Under the pieces are notes generated by a model. The model ran no database searches. It had not been told where the DNA came from and was given only the letters and a program-made list of their open reading frames with translations. A DNA stretch of 8,877 nucleotides from positions 1 to 8,877 of the forward strand of contig JACCSD010000156.1 of the NCBI GenBank assembly GCA_013813185.1. Direction: 5' to 3'. Each line of letters opens with the position of its first letter. Position 1 is the first letter of the stretch. The DNA is from Burkholderiaceae bacterium (GTDB taxonomy: Bacteria; Pseudomonadota; Gammaproteobacteria; Burkholderiales; Burkholderiaceae_F). Shown here piece after piece: positions 1 through 6,873 of this stretch. The translations under genes and the position numbers were made by a program.

Positions 1-2663
1 GTCTGGCGCGCTCGCTGGGCGCCGAGTTCGATCGATATCAGACGGAGCTTTCGCGCACGGTCTGGGAGACGCCGCAGATTCTTCCATACACCGCGTTTGT
101 TGCGACGCTGTACGACTCAGCGCAGCACGATCCAGACTTGCCGAGCATGCCGACGCCGTTGACGGCGGCACAGGAGCGTGCGCTGTGGGAAGCGGTCGTC
201 AGCGACAGCGAGCTTGGAATGCTGTCTTCCGCAGCGGGCGCGGCTCTGGCGGCGAACGCATGGGCGCTCGCGCATCAGTGGAACGTGGCCTCGCAAATGC
301 GGCGTTACACGGCGGTGGCCGACACGCGTGTGTTTATCAATTGGGCCGGCGAGTACTACCGGCGCGTTGAAAGTGTCCGGGCGACCGATCACGCGCGATT
401 GCCGGACATTGTTCGCGAGCAAGTCGACGCGGGCACCATCGCAGGCCCACCGCGTGTGGTGCTGGCCGGCTTCGACGAAACCACGCCGCAGCAACAACAA
501 CTGTTCGATGCATTGCTCGCGCGCGGCACATTGTGCGAGCGGTTCGAGCCGGCGCAGCATGCTGCGCGACCTCGACGTGCGGCGTGCCTGGACGAGCACG
601 ACGAAAACGAGAAGATGGCCGACTGGGTCGCAAAGCGCCTCACTGCAGATCCTGGCGTTCGCATCGGCATCGTCGTGCCACAGCTGGCCGCGCGCCGGCG
701 CGCGCTGACGGCGGCGCTCGATGCGGTGCTGATTCCGAATCGATTACTGGCGCCGGCGGGCGCCCGGCCTTACACAGTTTCGCTCGGCGGCGCGCTGTCC
801 GACGTTGCTCTCATTGCATTCTATTTGCGTTCGATCCGGTTGGCGCTGGGCAGCGTTGCCTTCGAAGACGCGAGTGCGATGCTGCGCTCGCCTTACATCG
901 CGGGCGCAGCCGATGAGCGTGACGCGCGCGACTTGATGGATGCGCAGTTGCGCCAGCGCTGCCAGCGCTCGGTCGATCTGGAACGGATATTCGAAGCTGT
1001 GCAAGCGTCGGCGCGTGAGAGCGGCGTCGACGTCGCGCAGTTGCTCGCCGGTTTGCGCGCGTTGAGTGTCTGGCGCCGGCAAAACGTGACGCGGTCACGG
1101 CGGCCCTCCGAATGGGCCAGCGCGTTCGCGCAGGCGCTGCAATCGATCAGCGCGTCTTCTGCGAGCGGACTCATTGTCACCGAAGCCGCGCTCGACTCGA
1201 ACGAATACCAGGCACTGGCGCGCTGGCAGGAACTGCTGGTCGAATTCGCCGCGCTGGATCGCACCGTCGGGCGAATTGGAGCCGCGGCGGCGCTCGGCCA
1301 ACTGGAGCGGATCGCGCAAGACACGATATTCCAGCCCGAAGGCGGCGCACCGCCGGTGCAATTGCTGGGTGTGCTCGAAGCCAACGCGTTGACGTTCGAC
1401 CACGTGTGGATCATGGGCCTGACGGCCGACGCGTGGCCGCCGGCTTCGCAGCCCGATCCATTGTTGCCAATCGAGCTGCAGCGCGCAGCCGGCATGCCGG
1501 GTGCGAGTGCGACCGCAGCGCTGGAGCGAGCGCGGCGACAACTGCAACGATTGCTGCAATCGGCTCCGGAAGTGATCGTCAGTCACGCGACTGTCGACGT
1601 CGACCGGCGGGTCGCGCCGAGCCCGATGATCGCCGCGTTCGACGAATGGATTGCACCGCCACGCGCAGCGCGTCTGATCGATGTGATGGCACCGGCCGCG
1701 CTGACGGTCACGCGCGATGCGGTGGCGCCGTCGTGGCGCGCCGCGACTCCGCTGCGCGGCGGAGCGGCGATTTTGCAGAATCAGGCGGCGTGCCCATTTC
1801 GCGCGTTTGCCATTCATCGCCTGAGCGCCAGAGCGATCGAATCACCGCACGACGGTTTCGATTATCGCGAGCGCGGGCAGCTGGTCCACGACACGCTGGC
1901 CGCTTTCTGGACGGCGCTGCCGGAGCCGACGCGCGACGCGCTGGCAGCGACGCCGGGGCCGCAGCGCCGCGAGTTGCTGCGCGCTGCTGCGGACGCGGCG
2001 CAGGGGCGACTGCAAAGACGGCGCGGCACGTTCTCAGCTGCGTTGACCGAGCTCGAGTCGGCGCGTCTGGTGCGCGTGATTGAGCAATGGTTGCACTACG
2101 AGATCGCAACTCGCTCTGCGTTTCGCGTGGTTGCAATCGAAGATGCGAGAACGATGCAGTTGGGTCCGTTGACGGTCACCGGGCGCCTCGACCGAGTCGA
2201 CGAAACTCCGAACGGCGCGCGCGTCGTGATCGATTACAAGACAGGGGGAACGAAGAACCCCGGCTGGCTCGAAGCGCGGCCCGACGAGCCGCAGTTGCCT
2301 CTGTATCTGACGGCAGCAGAGCCAGCCGCGCAGGCCATCGCGCTGGCCCGGGTACGGACCGGCGACGTTGGTTTCAGTGCGCTGGCGGCAGACCCGGACT
2401 TGCTGCCCGGCCGGTCCAATCTTCAGTGGAAGAGTCAGCACCCGAGTTGGAGCGCGCTGGTCGATCATTGGTCCAACGTGCTCGAGCGCCTGGCGATGCA
2501 GTTCGCCGCCGGCGAGGCTGCGGTCGATCCCAAGCGATTGCCGCAGACCTGCCGTTACTGTGATCTGCCAACCCTCTGCCGGATCAACGAGCGGGGCGGC
2601 GCCGTGACGGCTGGCGCAGCCGATGACGATGACGGCACGCCGTGGGTGCGCGATGACGAATAG
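1..2663 (+). CDS. AddB-like PD-(D/E)XK nuclease / DNA repair protein, 5' partial
   Basis: This is the non-motor nuclease subunit of an AddAB-type end-resection complex; the frame is open from base 3 and the true start lies upstream, so the ATG at 138 is internal. Seen: 886 residues in the window. The middle contains an E-A-N-A-L-T-F-D-H-V-W segment (about 1378-1410) and a W-P-P-A-S-Q-P-D-P-L-L-P segment (about 1434-1470), both typical of the betaproteobacterial 'probable DNA repair protein' group. The C-terminal third carries the RecB-type nuclease: His (codon 1887), Asp (2190), Asp-Tyr-Lys (2232-2240) and Gln (2292). Cysteine codons at 1791, 2550, 2559 and 2577 give C-x252-C-x2-C-x5-C, the AddB iron-sulfur pattern linking both ends of the nuclease domain. 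Known: AddB has a helicase-like fold but no motor activity, and helps recognise the recombination hotspot. The N-terminus, including any ATP-binding remnant, cannot be judged. It overlaps the downstream addA-like gene. Confidence 0.9.
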   Translation, partial: LARSLGAEFDRYQTELSRTVWETPQILPYTAFVATLYDSAQHDPDLPSMPTPLTAAQERALWEAVVSDSELGMLSSAAGAALAANAWALAHQWNVASQMRRYTAVADTRVFINWAGEYYRRVESVRATDHARLPDIVREQVDAGTIAGPPRVVLAGFDETTPQQQQLFDALLARGTLCERFEPAQHAARPRRAACLDEHDENEKMADWVAKRLTADPGVRIGIVVPQLAARRRALTAALDAVLIPNRLLAPAGARPYTVSLGGALSDVALIAFYLRSIRLALGSVAFEDASAMLRSPYIAGAADERDARDLMDAQLRQRCQRSVDLERIFEAVQASARESGVDVAQLLAGLRALSVWRRQNVTRSRRPSEWASAFAQALQSISASSASGLIVTEAALDSNEYQALARWQELLVEFAALDRTVGRIGAAAALGQLERIAQDTIFQPEGGAPPVQLLGVLEANALTFDHVWIMGLTADAWPPASQPDPLLPIELQRAAGMPGASATAALERARRQLQRLLQSAPEVIVSHATVDVDRRVAPSPMIAAFDEWIAPPRAARLIDVMAPAALTVTRDAVAPSWRAATPLRGGAAILQNQAACPFRAFAIHRLSARAIESPHDGFDYRERGQLVHDTLAAFWTALPEPTRDALAATPGPQRRELLRAAADAAQGRLQRRRGTFSAALTELESARLVRVIEQWLHYEIATRSAFRVVAIEDARTMQLGPLTVTGRLDRVDETPNGARVVIDYKTGGTKNPGWLEARPDEPQLPLYLTAAEPAAQAIALARVRTGDVGFSALAADPDLLPGRSNLQWKSQHPSWSALVDHWSNVLERLAMQFAAGEAAVDPKRLPQTCRYCDLPTLCRINERGGAVTAGAADDDDGTPWVRDDE

Positions 2664-5600
2664 GGAGCCGTTACGCAGCGACGCGCAGTTGCCGCTGCCG
2701 CTGCAAATCGAGGCGGCGCTCGAAACATCGCGCGCAGAGCCCCTCGCTGCGGCGCTGCTGGACGACGACGCGGCCGCGCGCGCGAGCGCGCTCGACACCG
2801 GCCAGAGTTTCATTGTTCGCGCGCCGGCTGGATCGGGCAAGACCGAGCTGTTGACGCAGCGCGTGCTGGCATTACTGGCGCGGGCCGACGCGCCCGAGGA
2901 AGTCATCGCGATCACATTCACTCGCAAAGCGGCCGCCGAGATGAAAGACCGGCTGCTGGAGGCGCTTGCGCACGCAGCCGCCGCCGGCAATGACCTCGAG
3001 CCGCAGAAAGCGCACCACGCACGGACCCTGCAACTTGCGCAGCAGGTCGCAGCACGCGATCGCGAGCTCGGGTGGGAGCTGGCGGCGAATCCGGCGCGGC
3101 TAAGAGTGCAGACGATTGACGCGCTGGCGATGTGGCTGGCCCGGCAACTGCCAATCACAACGCGCTTTGCCCCGATCATGCAAGTGACGGAGCGGGCCGA
3201 ATCGCTGTACGAAGCGGCGGCCCACACCACGCTGGCACTGATCGACAGCAGTGAAGCGCGGGACCGCGGTATCGCGGGCCATGTGGCACGACTGTTGACG
3301 CATCTCGACAACGACTGGCCGCGCGCGCACCGGCTGCTCGCCGGAATGCTTGCCAGGCGCGACCAATGGCTGCGCCATGTCGGGCACCTCGATCGTGCCG
3401 CGCTCGAGGCGCCGATGCAGAACGAGTGTTCGATGCACATCGAGCGCGTATGCGAGGCCTTGCTTGGCGTGGACGCGCAAGAGTTGATCGCACTGGCGCG
3501 TTACGCGGCGGGCAACGTGCCGAACGACTCGCGGCTATCACCGTGCGCCGACCTCGAGCATCTGCCGGAAGCAAGCTTTTTGCGGCTCGATGCGTGGCGA
3601 GCGCTGGCCGCGCTGCTGCTAACGAATGAGGGCAGCTGGCGCATCAAGTTCAGCAAGGTCGAGGGCTTTCCGTCATTTGCCGCTGCCGCTCCGTTCAAGC
3701 AGCGGATCGCCGCCCTGACCGACTCGCTGCGATCGAACGAAGCGCTGCGACAGGCATTGCACGCACTGCGCGATGTGCCGGCGCCGCATTTCACATCGGC
3801 GCAGTGGGAGGTGCTCGAGTCGATCGTTGCGTTGCTGCCGCGCGCCGCTGCAGAGCTAGTGCTTAAATTTGCCGACGCAGGCGAGAGCGACTTCGTGCAG
3901 GTGACGCGTGCGGCAGTCGACGCGCTGGGTGACGAAGATGCGGGCGACATAGCGCACGCCATCGACGCGCGCATTCGCCACCTGTTGATCGACGAGTTCC
4001 AGGATACGTCGATCACGCAGCACGAACTGATAGAACGACTGGTCGCCGATTGGCGGACCGGTGACGGGCGGACGGTCTTCATCGTCGGTGACCCGATGCA
4101 GTCGATTTATCGCTTTCGCGAGGCCGAAGTGGGCTTGTTCCTGCGGGCATGGAACATGGGCATCGCTCGCCTGCCGTTGCACCGCTTGCAACTGAAGCGC
4201 AACTTCCGGTCGCAGCAGCGGCTGGTCGAATGGACGAACGCTGCGTTTGTTCGAGTGCTGCCAGGCGAAAGTGACATGGCGAGCGGAAGTGTCGCATTCG
4301 AGCCGTCGGTCGCAGATCAGGCGTCAGAGGCATCGCAACGCGAAGCGGTGACCGTCCACCCGCTGATCGACGGGTCGCCTGCCGACGAGGCCAAGCGCGT
4401 CGTCGAGCTCGTGCGGCGCATCCAGGCCGACGATCCGGCGGCATCGATCGCGCTGCTGGTGCGTGCGCGAACACATCTGACGCACATCGTGCCCGCGCTG
4501 CGTGAAGCAGCGCTTCGATTCACCGCGGTCGAGCTCGAGCTTTTGCTCGCACGCCCGCTGATTGGCGACCTGCTCGCGCTGACGCGCGCGCTCGAGCATC
4601 GCGCCGACAGGGTTGCGTGGCTGGCCGTGCTGCGCGCGCCGTGGTGCGGTTTAACGTTGTCCGACCTGTCTGCGCTGGTTGAAGGCTCGATCGGTACGAC
4701 CATCTGGCAACTGGTGTGCGACCCGGCGCGTCGCTCGCAACTGTCGGCCGACGGGCAGCAGCGTATGGCGCGCGTTGCACCGGTGCTCGCGCGCGCGCTC
4801 GAGCTGTTCGGCCGAAGTCCAGTCGCGGAGCGGGTGCGCGAAACCTGGTGGCTGCTCGGCGGCCCTGCGTGCGTGTCGAACGACGCCGATCGCGCTGATG
4901 CGCACTCTTTCTTCAGTCACCTGGTGCAGCACGAACAGCGAAGCCGCGGAGTGACCGATGTCGCCGCGTTCGAAGCATCGCTGGTTCGCCTGTATGCGGC
5001 GTCCGATGTGAATGCGAGCCGCGGACTGCAGGTGATGACGATTCACAAGGCGAAAGGACTCGAATTCGATTACGTGATCGTTCCCGGGTTGGATCGGGTG
5101 CCGCCCAGTGACCACGCGCAACTGATGCAGTGGCTCGAGCGCCCGGCCGACTTCGCTGACCGGCGCGGCCCCGCCGAGTTGCTGCTCAGCGCCATCTATC
5201 CGCCGGATGCCGACAAGAAAGACGATTCGATCTACTGCTGGATAGAGCGGTTTCAGTCAAACCGGCAGGTGCACGAAGACCAGCGTCTGCTCTATGTGGC
5301 TGCGACGCGGGCGCGTAAACAGTTGCACTGGGTGGCCTGCCTGCCGAGCGCGGACGATGATCTTTTGGCCCCGCGCGAGAACTCCCTACTGCAGCGGCTG
5401 TGGCCGGCGGTCGAAGACGAATGCAGGCGCGCGCTTTCGGAACGTGCTATCGACGCCGGTGGCGCCGTTGCACCGGGTCCGCTGCCTGTCACGTATGACC
5501 AGTCACTCCGAAGGCTGCCGGTCGATTGGATATTTCCGGTCACGCCTCCTGCCGTCGTCTGGCGGGATCAGGCTCCCGCGGCTGCGGGGCCGGCGGTCGA

Positions 5601-6141
5601 GTTTTCGTGGGCGGGCGAGACGGCGCGCCGCATCGGACTGGTCGTGCATCGCTGGCTGCAGCGCATCGGCGACGATGCCTTGGGCGGATGGAACGACGAG
5701 CGGGTGCAGGCGATCGCGCCGCATATCGAGCGCGACCTCGCCGCAGCGGGGATCGGCGGCGACGAACTGAAAGCGGCGCACGGCCGCGTCGCGCAGGCAC
5801 TGAGCCAGGCCCTGTCCGACCCACGCGCGCGCTGGCTGCTCGGGTCGCATAAAGACGCGCGCAGCGAGCTTCGATTGACGGCTCGCGCCGAAGGCGGGGC
5901 GAAACGCCTCGTGCTCGACCGCACGTTTGTCGATGAGCAAGGGGTGCGCTGGATCATCGACTACAAGACCGGCACGCACGAGGGCGCCGATGTCGAAGCC
6001 TTTCTGGATCGTGAACGCCTACGGTATGCGGGTCAGCTGGAGCTGTACGCGCAAGCGCTCGGCGGCGCAGCCGAACTCGGGCTTTATTTTCCGTTGCTGA
6101 ATGGCTGGCGCGCCTGGAAAAGCGAGACCGGCACGAGTTAA
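2653..6141 (+). CDS. AddA/RecB-like UvrD-family helicase with C-terminal nuclease
   Basis: This is the probable motor subunit of the AddAB-like complex: an ATP-driven DNA helicase that unwinds and degrades DNA from double-strand ends. All superfamily 1 motifs are visible (numbering from ATG 2653, 1162 residues): Walker A APAGSGKT at 57-64; motif Ia ITFTRKAA near 87; motif II DEFQDT at 447-452; motif III GDPMQSIYRF at 479-488; motif IV NFRS at 517; motif V TIHKAKGLEFD at 796-806; motif VI LLYVAATRAR at 879-888. A RecB-type nuclease follows with Asp1089, Asp1103-Tyr-Lys1105 and Gln1128 and looks intact. Length fits AddA (about 1,150-1,250 residues). In-frame ATGs at 2623 and 2629 are alternatives. 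I chose 2653 because it gives a short 11-base overlap with the upstream stop, which suggests translational coupling; no strong Shine-Dalgarno sequence precedes any of them. About 50 residues precede Walker A, a somewhat long lead. Confidence 0.92.
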   Translation: MTNREPLRSDAQLPLPLQIEAALETSRAEPLAAALLDDDAAARASALDTGQSFIVRAPAGSGKTELLTQRVLALLARADAPEEVIAITFTRKAAAEMKDRLLEALAHAAAAGNDLEPQKAHHARTLQLAQQVAARDRELGWELAANPARLRVQTIDALAMWLARQLPITTRFAPIMQVTERAESLYEAAAHTTLALIDSSEARDRGIAGHVARLLTHLDNDWPRAHRLLAGMLARRDQWLRHVGHLDRAALEAPMQNECSMHIERVCEALLGVDAQELIALARYAAGNVPNDSRLSPCADLEHLPEASFLRLDAWRALAALLLTNEGSWRIKFSKVEGFPSFAAAAPFKQRIAALTDSLRSNEALRQALHALRDVPAPHFTSAQWEVLESIVALLPRAAAELVLKFADAGESDFVQVTRAAVDALGDEDAGDIAHAIDARIRHLLIDEFQDTSITQHELIERLVADWRTGDGRTVFIVGDPMQSIYRFREAEVGLFLRAWNMGIARLPLHRLQLKRNFRSQQRLVEWTNAAFVRVLPGESDMASGSVAFEPSVADQASEASQREAVTVHPLIDGSPADEAKRVVELVRRIQADDPAASIALLVRARTHLTHIVPALREAALRFTAVELELLLARPLIGDLLALTRALEHRADRVAWLAVLRAPWCGLTLSDLSALVEGSIGTTIWQLVCDPARRSQLSADGQQRMARVAPVLARALELFGRSPVAERVRETWWLLGGPACVSNDADRADAHSFFSHLVQHEQRSRGVTDVAAFEASLVRLYAASDVNASRGLQVMTIHKAKGLEFDYVIVPGLDRVPPSDHAQLMQWLERPADFADRRGPAELLLSAIYPPDADKKDDSIYCWIERFQSNRQVHEDQRLLYVAATRARKQLHWVACLPSADDDLLAPRENSLLQRLWPAVEDECRRALSERAIDAGGAVAPGPLPVTYDQSLRRLPVDWIFPVTPPAVVWRDQAPAAAGPAVEFSWAGETARRIGLVVHRWLQRIGDDALGGWNDERVQAIAPHIERDLAAAGIGGDELKAAHGRVAQALSQALSDPRARWLLGSHKDARSELRLTARAEGGAKRLVLDRTFVDEQGVRWIIDYKTGTHEGADVEAFLDRERLRYAGQLELYAQALGGAAELGLYFPLLNGWRAWKSETGTS

Positions 6142-6152
6142 GGGGGGAGTTC

Positions 6153-6178
6153 CAAGAGGGGGTTAAGGCCCCCTCTTG
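6153..6178. terminator. Terminator-like hairpin between convergent addA-like gene and ffs
   Basis: A perfect inverted repeat lies 11 bases after the addA-like stop codon: ten base pairs (6153-6162 with 6169-6178), rich in G-C, around a six-base loop (6163-6168). Because it is a palindrome and sits between genes transcribed toward each other, it could end transcription from both sides. Neither flank has a run of T (the plus-strand flank reads GCATCTTCAATT), so it is not a textbook intrinsic terminator. It may instead block 3' exonucleases or act together with Rho. The structure is seen; the function is inferred. Confidence 0.6.
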
Positions 6179-6197
6179 CATCTTCAATTGAGCCAAC

Positions 6198-6235
6198 GGC
6201 TCGCCTTTTCCGCCTGCAGCGGAAAGAGGCGAGCC
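6198..6235 (-). terminator. Strong hairpin overlapping the 3' strand of the SRP RNA
   Basis: On the minus strand the last eight bases of the SRP RNA (6228-6235) pair perfectly with 6198-6205. The stem continues with 6227-6206, then 6219-6225 with 6207-6213, around the loop 6214-6218. That is 16 base pairs with one bulged base (6226). It may be the ffs terminator or a 3' processing signal. No T-run follows (GTTGGCTCAATT), so an intrinsic terminator is not proven. A smaller hairpin (6190-6194 with 6198-6202, three-base loop) competes with it. Confidence 0.45.
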
Positions 6236-6323
6236 TGAACCTCGGCACCTGTGGCACTCCGCTGTGGCTGCTTCGTTCCCGACCTGACCAGGTTCACGGC
6301 ACCCCAGTGCGAGGGGGCCCGCC
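6228..6323 (-). ncRNA. ffs: Signal recognition particle RNA, bacterial small type (4.5S RNA)
   Basis: This is the RNA scaffold of the signal recognition particle: it binds Ffh and its receptor FtsY and directs ribosomes making membrane proteins to the inner membrane. On the minus strand, 6266-6289 reads GGTCAGGTC, then a GGAA tetraloop (6276-6279), then GAAGCAGCC, which is the conserved apical domain bound by the Ffh M domain. Compared with E. coli as I recall it, the two bases flanking the tetraloop are exchanged (G-C closing pair instead of C-G), a paired change that keeps the stem. The ends were set by the closing helix, where 6316-6323 pairs with 6228-6235 (seven Watson-Crick pairs and one G-U). 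The resulting 96 bases fit the usual small-type length of about 95-115. The exact ends may differ by several bases. It lies opposite to all protein genes in the window. Confidence 0.93.
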
Positions 6324-6330
6324 GTCGCCG

Positions 6331-6336
6331 ATGATA
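6331..6336 (-). promoter_or_regulatory. Probable -10 box of ffs
   Basis: On the minus strand this reads TATCAT, matching five of six bases of the sigma-70 -10 consensus. Seven bases separate it from position 6323, where the closing helix of the SRP RNA begins, which is the right distance for a transcription start. No good -35 box is seen: at 17-base spacing the hexamer is CCATCA (6354-6359), a poor match. Confidence 0.4.
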
Positions 6337-6357
6337 CGCGCCTGATACGCGGCTGAT
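6332..6357. repeat. Short tandem repeat with 11-base period in the ffs/GNAT promoter region
   Basis: TGATACGCG occurs at 6332-6340 and again at 6343-6351, each followed by two bases, and a partial third unit TGAT starts at 6354. The period of 11 bases is close to one helical turn. It overlaps the proposed ffs -10 box and lies between the two divergent genes, so it could be a protein-binding site or simply a slippage product. Confidence 0.5.
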
Positions 6358-6378
6358 GGTTTCGATTCTTGTAATGTC

Positions 6379-6864
6379 ATGACCATGAGTGTTTCGATTC
6401 GAGCTGCACGCGAAAGCGACGTCGCCATCTTGCATGCGCTGATTCGTGGGCTGGCGGAGTACGAGAAGCTGGCCGCACAGGTAGTCGGCACAGCGCAGGA
6501 TTTGCAGCGCGAGTTGTTCAGCGAGCGGCCGGTGATCGAGGCGGTGATCGCCTGGGACAACGAAACCGCACTCGGCTTTGCGCTTTACTTTCACAACTAT
6601 TCGACGTTTCTCGCGCGCCGCGGCCTCTACCTCGAAGACCTTTTCGTCGTGCCGGAAGCGCGCGGGCGCGGGATCGGCAAGGCGCTGATTCGTCATTGCG
6701 CACGGGTCGCGGTTGAGCGTGGCTGCGGCCGCTTCGAGTGGGCGGTGCTCGACTGGAATCAGCCCGCGATCGAGTTCTATCAGGCGATCGGCGCGACGCT
6801 GCTCCCGGATTGGCGCATCTGCCGCATCAGCGGTGAAGCTTTGACGCGATTCGCAGCGTCGTAA
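6379..6864 (+). CDS. GNAT family N-acetyltransferase, SSAT-like
   Basis: This is a cytoplasmic acetyl-CoA-dependent N-acetyltransferase of 161 residues. The acetyl-CoA pyrophosphate-binding motif A is clear: LYLEDLFVVPEARGRGIG at 83-100, followed by a helix. Motif B is VLDWNQPAIEFYQAIGA at 123-139, with Tyr134 at the place of the usual general-acid tyrosine. The combination YLED, RGRGIG, LDWNQPAIEFY and a C-terminal DWRICRI segment matches the layout of the spermidine/spermine and thialysine acetyltransferase group (SAT1/SAT2-like). A polyamine or lysine-analogue substrate is therefore plausible but is inferred. Starts at 6379 and 6385 are both possible; no Shine-Dalgarno sequence is seen before either. 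It is divergent from ffs and its stop is nine bases before dnaX, so it may be the first gene of the dnaX operon. No signal peptide or membrane segment is visible. Confidence 0.88.
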   Translation: MTMSVSIRAARESDVAILHALIRGLAEYEKLAAQVVGTAQDLQRELFSERPVIEAVIAWDNETALGFALYFHNYSTFLARRGLYLEDLFVVPEARGRGIGKALIRHCARVAVERGCGRFEWAVLDWNQPAIEFYQAIGATLLPDWRICRISGEALTRFAAS

Positions 6865-6873
6865 AATCCGCGA

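Noticed and set aside
138..140. ATG at 138 as the start of the AddB-like gene
   Set aside because: The same frame is open back to base 3 with protein-like sequence, so the gene most likely begins before the window.
1112..2083. Plus-strand open frame of 323 codons in another phase
   Set aside because: It lies inside the AddB-like gene; its composition is dominated by Arg, Ala and Gly, a typical out-of-frame reading of GC-rich DNA.
2034..3440. Minus-strand open frame of 468 codons
   Set aside because: It lies opposite two well-supported genes, is Ser/Arg/Ala-rich low-complexity in character and shows no family motif.
6142..6378. A small protein gene in the gap before the acetyltransferase
   Set aside because: The gap is accounted for by the terminator-like hairpin, the SRP RNA and promoter sequence; no convincing short frame with a ribosome binding site was seen.
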